Made by a program: the position numbers and the translations under genes. 64,000 nucleotides of DNA, from assembly GCA_900708905.1 (NCBI GenBank), contig CAADRB010000051.1, forward strand, positions 759,694 through 823,693, read 5' to 3'. This DNA is from Hymenolepis diminuta. Its lineage: Eukaryota; Platyhelminthes; Cestoda; Cyclophyllidea; Hymenolepididae. Positions 24,973 to 35,647 of the stretch are shown piece after piece; position 1 is the first letter of the stretch; each line of letters opens with the position of its first letter. The notes beneath the pieces are model-generated. The model was given only the letters and a program-made list of their open reading frames with translations. It had not been told where the DNA came from and did not search any database.

Positions 24973-25792
24973 TCATCTGACAAGATTGGAAGCTCCTTGA
25001 GTGTAGCAACGGATTGTCCGGCCTTCGGCGAAAATTTTGAAATAATCTAATTGCGTTTCTCCAGAAGAACTCATTTCGTTATTTGGAGTTGATATTGTCA
25101 ACTAAATAAAGCAGTTAACCATCTATCCAACTGACCTACCTTCCCATCGATAGTGTTTGAATAGCCGGTATCTAAGGGCGAGACATCCAAAAAGAAATCT
25201 GCTCTTCTGTGGAGAAGATGGAAAAGATAATCATCAGTTATACCATCATTGTTATTGTGGTAACCAATGAGTAGATAGTGAATTGACGAATTAAGAAGAC
25301 GGGAGATAAGTTTTCTGGGTGATACTCCAAGATCTTTAACATATGATAAGTCGTCGATTACTAAGAGTAGTTTACGTTCTTCTGATAGGAGCTCAAGATC
25401 ATTAATCTAGAATCCAAAGTTATATTGCATCGGCGTAGAAATTAACAAACCAATCGATTTATAGACAAAGTCAGAGTTTCTTCACAGCGTTCTAGTGGGT
25501 TTTTGACAAGTTCATCGGCAAAATCAAATCCATAGAGCTGATGCTTTCCCATAGACCGACGGACAAGTGGATCAAGGTAATCTGTATAACGCGATAACGG
25601 TTGCCTAGCAGCAAGAAGAAGACTTGCAGTAGCGATTTCGCCAGATTTGGTGAAAAAACTCGAAATTGTAGAACCTAAAATTTCTTCATGTGAAACGTTA
25701 AGAGCCCGACTATTAATGAAAATTAGATAGGGAGAAGACAATGTAGCATCTGAATCAGGAATTCGTTGAGCAAGAAGCGTGGAAAGATCCAT
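24973..25792 (-). CDS. ELP6: Elongator complex protein 6
   Basis: Exons 25792-25451 (ATG at 25792), 25406-25140 and 25101-24973 (TGA 24975-24973) give 245 residues; human ELP6 is about 266. ELP6 is a catalytically dead RecA-like subunit of the Elp4-5-6 ring that supports tRNA wobble-uridine modification. The clearest similarity is the core strand and loop KLLLVIDDLSYVKDLGVSPR (compare LLVDDLS..LSLG in vertebrates). It is followed by LLIGYHNNNDG, the partly conserved stretch FHLLHRRADFFLDVSPLDTG, and a C-terminal LDYFKIFAEGRTIRCYTQGA resembling the family end (YKIQDKSVSFFAKG). A pyrimidine-rich acceptor (TTTTATTCTTCAG) ends 3 nt before the ATG. ELP5 or another RecA-like protein is the alternative. 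Confidence 0.72.
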
Positions 25793-25881
25793 AAGCTGAA
25801 GAATAAAACAATCGATACAATCATTTCAGTCGGTAAATAATAACGTAAAATTAAAGAGGATACAATGGCAATAGCATTAGA

Positions 25882-25887
25882 TTTATT
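25882..25887 (-). promoter_or_regulatory. Poly(A) signal of the STMP1-like gene
   Basis: AATAAA on the minus strand, 47 nt after the micropeptide stop and about 90 nt before the ELP6 ATG. This is the spacing expected between cistrons of a trans-spliced unit. Confidence 0.5.
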
Positions 25888-25934
25888 AAGTCTTTTGATA
25901 CAAAATAACTACTTCTAGCTAATAAATCAGAAGA

Positions 25935-26131
25935 TCAAGGTCTCTTGTCAGTCAGGAAATCTTTTAAGAATTTCGCAATGTCCTCTCCTAATTCCTTTGG
26001 ATCTTTAACAGGGCTTATCTATGGAAAATAAGCAAGCATGAGAAGGAATTACGAATGGATACCTTATACTTATCTTGGAAATAGGCACCGGCATAGAATC
26101 CAACGCATAGACTTACGAATTCACGAAACAT
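25935..26131 (-). CDS. STMP1-like 50-aa mitochondrial micropeptide
   Basis: Two exons, 26131-26063 (ATG at 26131) and 26018-25935 (TGA 25937-25935), separated by a 44-nt GTATCC...CATAG intron; the product is 50 residues. It begins MFREFVSLCVGFYAGAYFQD, a single hydrophobic, glycine-containing segment, followed by a charged helix (KDPKELGEDIAKFLKDFL). Size, the membrane segment placed at the extreme N-terminus and the Q/N-x-Y-x-I/I-x turn recall STMP1/Mm47 (about 47 aa, inner mitochondrial membrane, respiratory-chain associated). The name rests on overall pattern, not on a search. It lies about 140 bp upstream of ELP6 on the same strand. A pyrimidine-rich acceptor (TTTGCTGCTTTCTAG) ends 12 nt before the ATG. 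Confidence 0.6.
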
Positions 26132-27239
26132 TGGATTTAAATTCTAGAAAGCAGCAAAGAATAACCTTGATACAATAAATATTTGACCGTACAACAAATA
26201 TTAAAGAGATTGGAAGCTTTTAAGGGCCCATGTTCAATGACAAGTTAATGAAAACGATAAAAACGTTGACATATTTCACAATGTAAACTGAGAATGTTTA
26301 ATAAGCATGAATTAAATGATCGACTTACAAGCCACGCCGAATCAGGTGAAGATGCAGACCACTAGGTTGCTAAGTAAACCGAAACAAAGCTACGCTTGCA
26401 ACCACACCGACCAATAGGGAGGCTTCACTACGCACATCACCATTCACCGGCGATCAACAAATAGATGGATTAGTTGCAATGAAGAACACCGGCGAAAAGT
26501 ATATTATGCACATATATATGACTGTTCTCCGACTGCATGCCATTTTGTCAAGTGCGTTAATGCCGAGCATGACACGGCCATCACTTTGTCCCCTTTTCCC
26601 GACTTCTCTTCCGAACTCAGCAACCACTCAATGAGTGCTCGTACCTCCATTCAACCCTTTATGTAAGTTATTTGCAATAAATCCTGCCACCTATGCTCAA
26701 CACTTCTCAAATAGGAATTAGGTAAATTTCAGACTATTATGGAGGGCCTTAAATAAAATCAGCTAAAGGTAAATATATAATATAAAAACCATTAAACCTT
26801 AAAATAGGAATAAATTACTAAATGAAAAATTTCATAAATATTTAAATAAATGAAGAATTTATAAGAGAAAATTCCGAATAAGACTAATTAGCTGCAGCAC
26901 GAGTAGGATAAAAGCTAGTTAATGTTTTCGCATTAATAATGAAAAAGCTTTCTATTTATCATATTATGTTATAAATATTAAAATATATGTCAAAATCAAT
27001 TTTATGCTGTAGTGAGCCCCATTGTTCTCTTTCGATTTGTCATTAATAACAATTGATAAATCCTCCTAACCTTCGGGTCCACTGTTGTCGAGGCTTGGTG
27101 TATGTAAGTGCTGCCAAGTTCGAGGTTTTTTGTTCTATAAGATCTGCTTTAAATAAGTTGCACTTTGAAACATATTTATGACTTTACCTAGTTATTTATT
27201 CTCTTATCTAAATAATTCACGCGTTTCTTAAATCTATAG
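26132..27239. other. Intergenic region between divergent units
   Basis: It separates the minus-strand STMP1-like/ELP6 pair from plus-strand ARMC7/COX10. The half nearest the micropeptide (26330-26700) is less AT-rich and has a CCAAT at about 26410, so it may hold that promoter; the half before ARMC7 is very AT-rich. No coding exon seen. Confidence 0.4.
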
Positions 27240-27254
27240 ATGAATGCCCTCTGA
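27240..27254 (+). promoter_or_regulatory. Overlapping 4-codon uORF at the ARMC7 start
   Basis: ATG AAT GCC CTC TGA begins four bases before the ARMC7 ATG and ends inside its coding sequence. If transcribed, it would compete for initiation or feed ribosomes back by reinitiation. An AG dinucleotide (27238-27239) after TTTCTTAAATCTAT lies immediately before it and could be a splice acceptor, in which case the uORF ATG is the first one in the exon. Confidence 0.5.
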
Positions 27255-27990
27255 TAAATCAAAGAAATCATCTTACCGATTTCAAATTGATTCTAAATTC
27301 CGACGTAGTTCTGGTCGTGCAGCTCCAGGAAGTATTGAACGTCTGCAATATCTGGAGTCTCTCGTCAACGAATTGTGTGTTACTAAAGTTTTGGATTACA
27401 AGCAACAGGTAATTCATCTAATTCTATACTAAATATATCATTTTCAGATTGTAGCAAACCTCGGTAACTTTGCTCACGATCCTCGGAATTGTCCTCATCT
27501 TATTGGTCTTGACGTTCATCTAATTCTCATAGAAGTTATCCGGGAATACCTTCAGCTTGTTTCCACAAATCCCTCAGAAAAGAGGACATCCGATTATCTC
27601 AAATTAATATCACTAGCTGTTGCGGGCATTTGTAACCTCGTAACAAGTTCGCAAACCATTCGTCTTCAACTCTCTCATAAATCTCAGGATATTTCTCCAC
27701 TTTTTAACGTTATCCAATATCCTCTAGTTGACCCTGAGTGTCTTGCCAATTGTCTTACTATTTTTATAAATATCTGTGCCCCTTCTGTCCATCTTCAAGA
27801 ACAGAATTGTGTTTACTTTGAGCCAAATTGTTCCACCACTGCCTTTACCTCGACTGTGAAAACCCAGTTTCCAGTAGTTGTTACTTTCGCTCGAAATATC
27901 TTGAGTGGAAGCATTACCTCAGAAGATCCAAGACTTCAAACCCTCTCTAAAATCTTTCTAGTCGACTCTTGTGGCGAAAAATCGGAATGA
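27244..27990 (+). CDS. ARMC7: Armadillo repeat-containing protein 7
   Basis: Exon 1 is 27244-27408 and exon 2 begins at 27448, after a 39-nt GTAATTC...TTTTCAG intron; stop TGA 27988-27990, giving 235 residues (human about 198). ARMC7 is a small armadillo-repeat protein reported with spliceosome components. Diagnostic similarity: ERLQYLESLVNELCVTKVLD then QQIVANLGNFAHDPRNCPHL, against the family's GRLGYLQALVTEF and QVLANLANFAYDPSNY; further on, VAGICNLVTSSQ matches the GGLCNL repeat. An upstream ATG at 27240 overlaps the start (ATGAATG) and opens a four-codon frame. The stop overlaps the COX10 start by ATGA in the same exon, so the two genes may share a primary transcript. Confidence 0.88.
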
Positions 27991-30900
27991 AGCTCATTCA
28001 CTCCCATTCAATAGTTCGTCATTCCTACGTTTGTCTCAAAAATCACATCCGGTTATGTTATGCCTCACGACATTGTTCGAATATTGACGTGGTAGGTTGA
28101 ATTTGATTATTTAATTTAGTTATTGATTATTTTTTGTGGCACATTTTCTTTCCGTTCTAGACTACTTCAAACAACTCATACCGTCTTAACTCGACCTACG
28201 CATCAGCCTTAGTAACTCCATTTAGTCCTTCTACAACCATCCTTGAAAAGCGTAAGTATCCCTACGTCTATATTGGTTTGCGTTCCTCAATTTGAGAGTG
28301 CAAAGTATTTTGAATAAATAAAAAATTAATTCCAAAAAATAGGTAAGGGTCGAATAGTTTATCGATCTTAGATCTTTCATAGTTACGATTTATTCAACAT
28401 AACGCTTTAAGACATTAAGCAGAAATGTTTCCCGGTTGTAATAATCATTCCGGCTCTACCGACATTGAATACGGCCCAAAGTTGATATCCTCTTGTGAAC
28501 TGTCGGTTCCGAGATTTGTAAAATCAGCTTTCCTTCGTTGACGTATGAATTAGCGCTTGGTTTTAAAGTTGATGAAACAATAATACATGATGGCGTTGGG
28601 TTTAAACAGGGGAATTCTTCTGGCCACTATCTCTCCTATTTTAAAGGTCAAGATTCGTCGATCATACGGCAAAGATGAGTGCAATTGGTGGATATAATAC
28701 AAATGAGTAGTAGGTGATTAAATGTAAAAGTGAAGATTTTACTTGAAATTAATCGGATAATTGTGAAAGGAATAGCTACCTGATATTTAGAATCCCTAAA
28801 GTTATGTAATGGCAGATTGGTCCCTAACTGACAGATTCCTGATTTATTAAATTTGTTTAAAAAGCGTTCACTACTAATGGCATAGAAATTTGAGAGTTCA
28901 AATTCTTTAATTTCGGCGTTCTGCTTGTTTCTTTTAAGAATGTATTAACAGCTTGAGGCAGAACTTTGTTAATGAAAAGAGTTGGTTAATATGTCTTTAT
29001 CCTTACTGATTTGTTACACAAGGTAACAAATTCCCTTCAGATCTGCTAATTAAGCTAAGAAGTCCGATAAACTTGCCATATGGTCTCTGAAAATTTGCCG
29101 TCTTATCCATTTATTTAATCACGGTATTAAATCATAGCTTTGCAGTTTCACTGACCGGTAAATTCGTGTTTTCGGTAATATGCTTTCTTTACAATACCTA
29201 GTCAATTTCTCAGTTTATTATTCGAGTTCATATTCCTATCCTAGCGGAGTATAACAATAAATGGGCAAGGATTTCATTTATCTTATATCCCTCAATAAGT
29301 AGTTTCTCTTTCGTTTATATTTCAGCTTTGGGATGATAATGATGTTAATGGGCAAGCTCCCTCCTCTTTTTCAGCCACACAAAGTAAGGTTTTAACACCA
29401 GCCAGACGCACTCAAAAGCCCCGAAGTCTCGTTGGTTGGATAGGAGTATGGGCAGTTCTTTCTAAAGCCCGTCTTACCGGTCTAGTGGTGTCCACAGCGC
29501 TGGCCGGCTGTGCTCTAGCCGCTCCCTCTCCCCTTGTCTGTGAGGCATTCCTTGCACACCCCGCAGGCTCTCTTTTTGCCCTCGTAGTGGGCACTACTTT
29601 GACCTCCGCATCTGCTAACTCTATCAACCAGGTAGGGGCAACGATTTTTTCATACTTTATACCTTTATACATAGATGTATTAATGTCGAGACGGGACGTG
29701 TTTTGGATAAAATATTCAATTAATGTCTGACTATATCTAGTTGTTTAATTTTGATTTCCCAACATCTAAACAATCACTATTTCGGTCAATTATAGATTGA
29801 CACTAAAAGAATGCTTGTTTTATGCATCCGAAAGAAGACTTAAAATCGTTATTTTAACTTCACCGGATGACATAGAGGGGAGCAAATTTTTTTTCACAGA
29901 TTCTTTTCTACCCCATTTTATTGAATTTGTATGACTTGGAAATTTTACAATCAACTCAGTACCAACTAATATTTGTTTAATTCTAGATCATGGAAGTTCA
30001 ATACGACGCTCTAATGAAGCGAACACAGATGCGACCCTTAGTCCGCAAGCTCATCAGGTAATTTATGCATCACCTGCCTTATTTGTTATTATCATTATCA
30101 TTGTTTATGGAGTATATTGCTTTTATATGGCTTATTCACACTGTAATCGCTATGCAAATTCGACACAAAGTTATAATTTATATTTGATCATTTACGGTGC
30201 TTTTAAAGGATACGGGTTGGACAGAAAAATGTGTGACTCCCAGTGCTGTATTGGAGGAGCAGAGTGAATTTTGAAGATTTCATTTCTTAAAGGAATAAAG
30301 AATCTCGAGCAGTATAAACAATGAGGATGTTATGTTTGGCATGTAATTTCGCATTTCACAAACCGTTTCTAATTCGTGCGATTGTAGAAGAAAGCGTAAA
30401 TTTAGCAATGCAAAGTTTAAAAGACTGGGTAGTTGTGTCTATTCTATGTTACCGATATATCTATCATCTCTATTTTAGCTTAATCAGCCAAGTGCAAGAC
30501 ATGTAATCCATCTTACGACGGAGAAATGTATGAAATCAGCCACTACGATTCTGCCTTAGATTGAAGTGTCATTCATTATATTTGTGGCAGTCTCTCGATT
30601 TAATAATCTATTTGCGCCCTGCTCTAAGTGCAGAATGCAAAATATGTCCTCATTAATTTCCCTTTCTAAATGTAAGCTGTCTCTTTAATATTATGTCAAA
30701 CAGATTCCCTAAAACATAGTCCTACTTATACCGGTCATGCAATTTAGTGAATATTTGATGATGGCTTAGCTATCCCAGGCTTTACAATTAGCAGCTTAAT
30801 ATTTGTGGCTTACCAGTTAGCAGTAGGAAACTATACCTCAAGTCAAGTTCTACTACTTTTTACTTATTATAGTCCTGTGGGAGCTAGTGTGTTCGCAAGT

Positions 30901-32684
30901 ATAACAGCGACCCTTGGCTTGGCAATTCTCTACACGGGCACTAACAGTTTAGTAGCGAGTCTGGCTGCAGCCAACATCCTCCTCTATACCTGTGTCTACA
31001 CTCCTCTCAAACGCGTCTCTCAGGTCAACACTTGGGTCGGGTCAGTGGTCGGTGCTATCCCTCCTATCATGGGATGGGCCGCCGCCACTGGATCCATAGA
31101 TTTCGGTAAGTTTCGCGCACTCATTCTTTGTTTGCAATGTGGGTATCAATTTTCTGTTATCAGTCATATTGTAAGCGGCTTGAGTTAGAGTAGGAGTTTA
31201 TTCGAGAAAAGGTACATACTGTGATGGAATATAAATGTCGGAATTTAAATAGCGGGTGAGAGAAAGGCACGCAAGTATACCATAAGTCCCACACAGTTCG
31301 TGTGTTGATCGTTTGTTAAGGCACCTCAATAGTGTATTCTTGCTGGCTTTTCTATAATCCCCGAAATAGGTCGTAAAGCCCTTTCTGGTTCATCATGGTG
31401 GCCCCTATATGTCACATATAATACTCATGATGAGGTGAAAAGTGTATAATTTTTAAACATAGTATCTAAACAAAGTGGCAGTAGAAGCGGTTCAAAGAAT
31501 GTGCGAAGGATTTCGAAAGAGGGGCAGGTCAAAGAGTCAAGAGCCTTATTACATCTGAACTTCGAAGGAGTCAAAACTAAAATGGCTCGGGTTATTTGTA
31601 CATTCATCTTTTCTCTATTTTCCTGATTTTATTGAATTTTGCAACCGTCCCCTTCAAAGACGTTTTAAAATAATCTGTTTCTTATAGTCAGCTTGCCAGT
31701 GCCCTCTTATATCCCATGTATTTGTTAAAAGTCTATGATACCGAGCATCCAAACAGACAATTTCTCGTTTTCTAACAGGTTTTAATTGTTGTTGTTCTAG
31801 TATGGGAAGGGCAGACTTTTTTTAGGATTCAACAACCAAATAGCACTCACTCACCAAATACCTAATTAACATCAACTTTGAAGCGTTTTCGCCAGCCCTT
31901 TGTGTTAGAACCCTTGAATTTTCCCATTTCCAGTCATTGGGTTTGAAAGGTTGGCTATATGATTGATAGTTATCATAATTCCAAAATTTGTTTAATAGAG
32001 GGAAATTTTTAATTGGTTACCCCCCCTTTGAATTGTGTTAACCAGATTCTTTGGTTGTTTTAATTCCGAGATTTCAAATACATGAACTCTGGTTTAATAA
32101 ATATTGGTCATTGTATATTCTGAGTGGAACATTGTTTTCTCATCTATAATTGACATCTGGTAGGTCTAGCAATAATCAAGACAAAAGAGGAAAAGAACAT
32201 TCGTATTCAAACTGATGAAGTTGATTTCTTCATAATATCTTAGGTATGTCTTTGAGAAAATTAGAAAACATGCTCTCTTTTTTCAGGTTCCTTTGTATTA
32301 GCCAGTCTCCTCTATACTTGGCAGTTTCCCCACTTCATGGCTCTTTCCTGGCTGGCTCGGAACGAGTATGACCGAGCGGGCTACGTCATGACCTCCATCG
32401 TTGCTCCTCAACGGGCGCGAACTGTTGCTCTTCGGCACTCCCTAACCACAACTGCTGTCTGTTTCCTTGCCTCTAATGGAATTAATTGGGTTGGGGGTCT
32501 TGCGACCGCTCCCTTCAACATCGCTCTGATCTACTACTCTTGGCGGTTCTATCGTGCACCCCTAGAAAATCAAGGACTTGTAAAAGCGGAAGCCAGACGC
32601 CTCTTTCGTACCTCTCTTATTCACCTACCTCTTGTTATGTCAGTACTCTTAATATGCTCATTTTGTGGAACCCCCGTTGCTTAG
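27987..32684 (+). CDS. COX10: Protoheme IX farnesyltransferase (heme O synthase), mitochondrial
   Basis: Exons: 27987-28091, 28161-28251, 29375-29631, 29987-30057, 30792-31105, 32287-32684 (stop TAG 32682-32684); every phase agrees and the product is 411 residues, the family size. It farnesylates protoheme to heme O, the precursor of heme A for cytochrome c oxidase, in the inner mitochondrial membrane. The first motif is intact (SANSINQ joined to [20 protein letters not shown]). The second is [20 protein letters not shown]. Several hydrophobic segments lie between. Exons 1-2 give a Ser/Arg/His-rich leader suited to mitochondrial import. The start ATG overlaps the ARMC7 stop. A pyrimidine-rich TCTAG (27957-27961) lies 25 nt before it, inside ARMC7 coding sequence. 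Confidence 0.93.
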
Positions 32685-32752
32685 ATGAGTAGAAAGTGGT
32701 TTTTTAATATTTATTATTTAGTCCAACTTAATTCGTGTATCAGATTAAATCG

Positions 32753-32758
32753 AATAAA
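32753..32758 (+). promoter_or_regulatory. Poly(A) signal of COX10
   Basis: AATAAA 68 nt after the COX10 stop codon. Confidence 0.6.
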
Positions 32759-33109
32759 ACTTGGGTGATACCTCATTATCTTACTGCAAATTAGATTCAA
32801 TTTTCTCCGGTAGATCATTTGAAGGAATTGGGGGATTTTGGAAAATTATTATAGTAGAAATCGGTACCTGCTAAGTCAGAAGACAAGTTCGATACTCATC
32901 TCTACATGCTCAGATATTGTCTAAAATTTACGATTGTTCAAATGCCATTCACCAAGGTCTAAATAGTGGACATCTTACCACTGTATTACAATGCTAAAAG
33001 GCCGTATGCAAAAGTGTGTCGGCGGAAAGACTTAGGATCGACCTTTTCAGAATGAAGCAAAATGTATTCAAAATAATTTTATCTGTACTCCACTCTTGAG
33101 TTTTCACAA

Positions 33110-33545
33110 TCTGCAGGCCAAATCGGTCCATAGAATTTGAGCCTTCCGTCTGCCCAAGATGAGAATTGGAGGATAAAACGGTTCTCATTGCGGTTGGTAT
33201 TAATATTTATCGGTATATTAACTTAAGCACGGCAAACTAAGCGATCAAGTATATATATGTAGTATATGTAATCTTAACCGCTTGTCGCTTAACTAGTAGT
33301 GGTATTGTGATCAGTTTTGGTATTCACGAATTGAACAACAACCAGAAAGTGTTGACTGCGTATATGATTGCACTCACGTCAGGAAATCTATATGATGAAC
33401 AGGGAGTTTATGGAAATCAATGGAGTGATTACGAAATATGAGCCCCTCATCTGCCCAAGAGGAGTATTAGGGATAGAATTATTGTCTCTGAACCTGATCA
33501 TTTCTATTTATTGGTACACTATCCCCATAGCTTAGTGCTGGAAAC
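33110..33545. repeat. Diverged direct duplication of about 110 bp
   Basis: Around 33140-33230 the strand reads GAGCCTTCCGTCTGCCCAAG, then GGATAAAACGGTTCTCATTG. Around 33440-33530 it reads GAGCCCCTCATCTGCCCAAG, then GGATAGAATTATTGTCTCTG. Both are followed by a TATTTAT-GGTA-ACTA stretch. This looks like an old local duplication or two copies of one short element. Confidence 0.55.
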
Positions 33546-34550
33546 AAAACTCTGAAATGAATTCACAGTCGAGGAGGGAGAAAACTTTATGAAGCCAGTA
33601 AGTAGTGATTTAGTACAGTTAGAAGTTTAATAAGAAGTACTTCGATTCTACAGCCATTGAAGGCCATGGAAGAGAAAAAAACCAGAAGAATAAATTGTGT
33701 TAGTTTTTGATTAGTACAATCAATTCTTATCCCCAATTGATGAATTATTTCAGTTTACTGAGATCACTGAAATTAAAAGTGATTCTATCTACACATTTAT
33801 AAAGGATCCATCAAAATTAGGATAACGCTGGTAAACAAATGGATCACTAAGAGGAGGACAGTCGTCGCAAGGAATAAAGTGAATTTGCCGGATCTTCTCA
33901 TAGAGGGTAATGAACGCCGATGTGGATATAAAACACTTAGAGAGTAATATCATTTTAAGATAGTATAACACCTATAATTTAATATTTAAAACCAAGATAA
34001 TGATTGAAAGAATCAATTTTTGTGTTACAATTTATTATCATTTGCTGTTTTCCGCCATCTTAATTAGTTGATCTGCCTCTCCCATCTAATTTATAGTTAC
34101 GTCTACTTATATGATCGCAAAGAACGTGCATCTAATCAATTAAATATTGGCTGGAAGATACCCTTTTATCAACTCTTATAACATAGGATGCCACAGTAGG
34201 ATGGGATTGAATAAAACCTTTTAATACTCTCTGGGTAACTTCGGTATCGTGTTCAAAAGTCTTGGAAGGCAACACGAGATATGGTTATAATTGTTCCAGA
34301 ATTACAATTTTATCATTTATTTATACAATACCAATATCCCAGATTACAATTACATACTTCCCTTCAGCTACTTGAAAACTTCGAACTAGAAGATAAATTA
34401 ATCCCAAGATAAACTCAACTAGAATGACCAAATATATTGTATGCGGACCTAATATATGGGGGTCCACTCTATATCTTTAAAACCCAAGAGATGTCAAAGT
34501 GAAAATAAATCAATATGTGAATTCACTTCACGATTAATTAAATCATGTCT

Positions 34551-35300
34551 TCATTTCTTATTCCTTTTCGGACTTTTTGATTTCTTTGACCTCTTCGAAC
34601 TCTTTGAATCAGAAGAGCTCCTCTTATCTTTTTCAACACCGCTTTGAGTTGTCGTGGGTGATGCGTATGGGCTGGCACTGCGTACCCAAGCGTAATTTCG
34701 AGTCCATGTTCTTGCCATAGAATTAAATTGCTCTCTAGAATTGTCGAGCATTCTCGCAACTTGCGGATTTATGGCGCCTTCAGATAACGGATAGGCCATC
34801 AAGGAAAGAATAGCTAAAATTACTAAAGGGAAGGCTTTTAGCGAAAGGCAAACACATGCCTTTTGAAATAGTAATTCGTGGTTGCCAAGCTCCATGTAAA
34901 ATTTCTAAACAAACTTCTCCGCTATGATTTATATTCGGATGAAAAATGGAAGTTTCAAAGTTTACTTTCGGAGGACATTTTGGAAATTCATATGGAAATC
35001 TAAATGTTACAGTAAATTTTCCACCTTCGTAGGGAGTATCGGGCTACATATATTCTATGAACACATCGAATATCACTTTACTGGGCCATTTATTTGAACT
35101 TTCCAAAGAGTAACTTTAATATATATGATGATTTGAAATAAGAACTTACAGTTATTTTTATTGGGTATGGTGATTTTAAAATAATCCTGCTCTTCTTTTT
35201 GTAGAAAGTTATATTCCTAAATAGTGGATATTTAGAAACATACTATACATGCCCTTTTAAGCTTGGAAACGGTATCCAGGGGGTTATTGCAAAATTCCAT
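34551..35300 (-). CDS. Ubiquitin-conjugating enzyme E2 (UBE2D/E-like) with basic tail
   Basis: Exons: 35300-35253 (ATG at 35300), 35216-35150, 35113-35082, 35043-34860, 34822-34551 (stop TGA 34553-34551); 200 residues. E2 enzymes accept ubiquitin from E1 as a thioester and pass it on with an E3. The UBC fold is plain: GPPDTPYEGGKFTV, FPKCPPKV, the HPN motif in IFHPNINHSGEVCLEIL with the acceptor Cys in VCLE, then RITISKVILAILSL and NPQVARMLDNSREQFNSMAR, as in UBE2D/E enzymes. After the core comes a Ser/Lys-rich tail (KSSKRSKKSKSPKRNKK) absent from UBE2D, possibly for nuclear targeting. The four introns are 36, 36, 38 and 37 nt; the first and last use GC-AG. The gene starts 347 bp from the divergent Src start. 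Confidence 0.88.
34823..34859 (-). other. 37-nt GC-AG intron in the E2 gene
   Basis: Removing GCATGTG...CCCTTTAG restores TISK-VILAILSL, the expected E2 helix. Reading through, or using the nearby GT, breaks the frame. Confidence 0.75.
35217..35252 (-). other. 36-nt GC-AG intron in the E2 gene
   Basis: The donor AAAAGG|GCATGT and acceptor CTATTTAG join VSKLKR to EYNFLQKEEQ in phase 0, the usual first helix of an E2. It begins with the same six bases (GCATGT) as the last intron of this gene. Confidence 0.6.
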
Positions 35301-35647
35301 TGATATGTAAAACCAAGATCACGATAACTGAAAAATAATTTGAATGACTTTTTTGGTCAGCAAGCATTAAGTAAGCATATGGATTACAACAATAAGTTAT
35401 TATTTATCTAAACTCAATCAATAGACACAATAGTATTTTATAACTTTTGATTTATATTTTGTTGTTTTGTTAACCTTGAAAATTGTTTATATCGCAGCCT
35501 TTGGTAGGTGGGATTTCAATATCTTTAATTCTTTTTTGCCAGTTGGTGCGGTTGTAGGGAAATGGTCATTGGTTTTAGGTCTTGCCATTTTATTTGCTAG
35601 TTGTTTCTATTAGAAAATATTTTTACAAATGCTGCCTAACTTGAGAC
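35301..35647. promoter_or_regulatory. Putative bidirectional promoter, E2 and Src
   Basis: 347 bp separate the two divergent start codons, so 5' UTRs and core promoters of both genes must lie here unless one has a distant upstream exon. Acceptor-like sequences occur before both starts: TTATTTTTCAG 27 nt before the E2 ATG, and TTTCTATTAG 35 nt before the Src ATG. No TATA box stands out. Confidence 0.4.

Larger units (their letters stand above)
32685..34550. other. Intergenic between converging COX10 and E2 genes
   Basis: It holds the COX10 3' UTR and a diverged direct duplication (about 33110-33240 and 33420-33545). An AATAAA on the minus strand at about 34317-34322 might serve the E2 gene. 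No gene could be supported. Confidence 0.5.

Noticed and set aside
29412..29672. Minus-strand open frame rich in Ala/Arg
   Set aside because: It is the antisense of COX10 exon 3, whose plus-strand product carries the conserved prenyltransferase motif.
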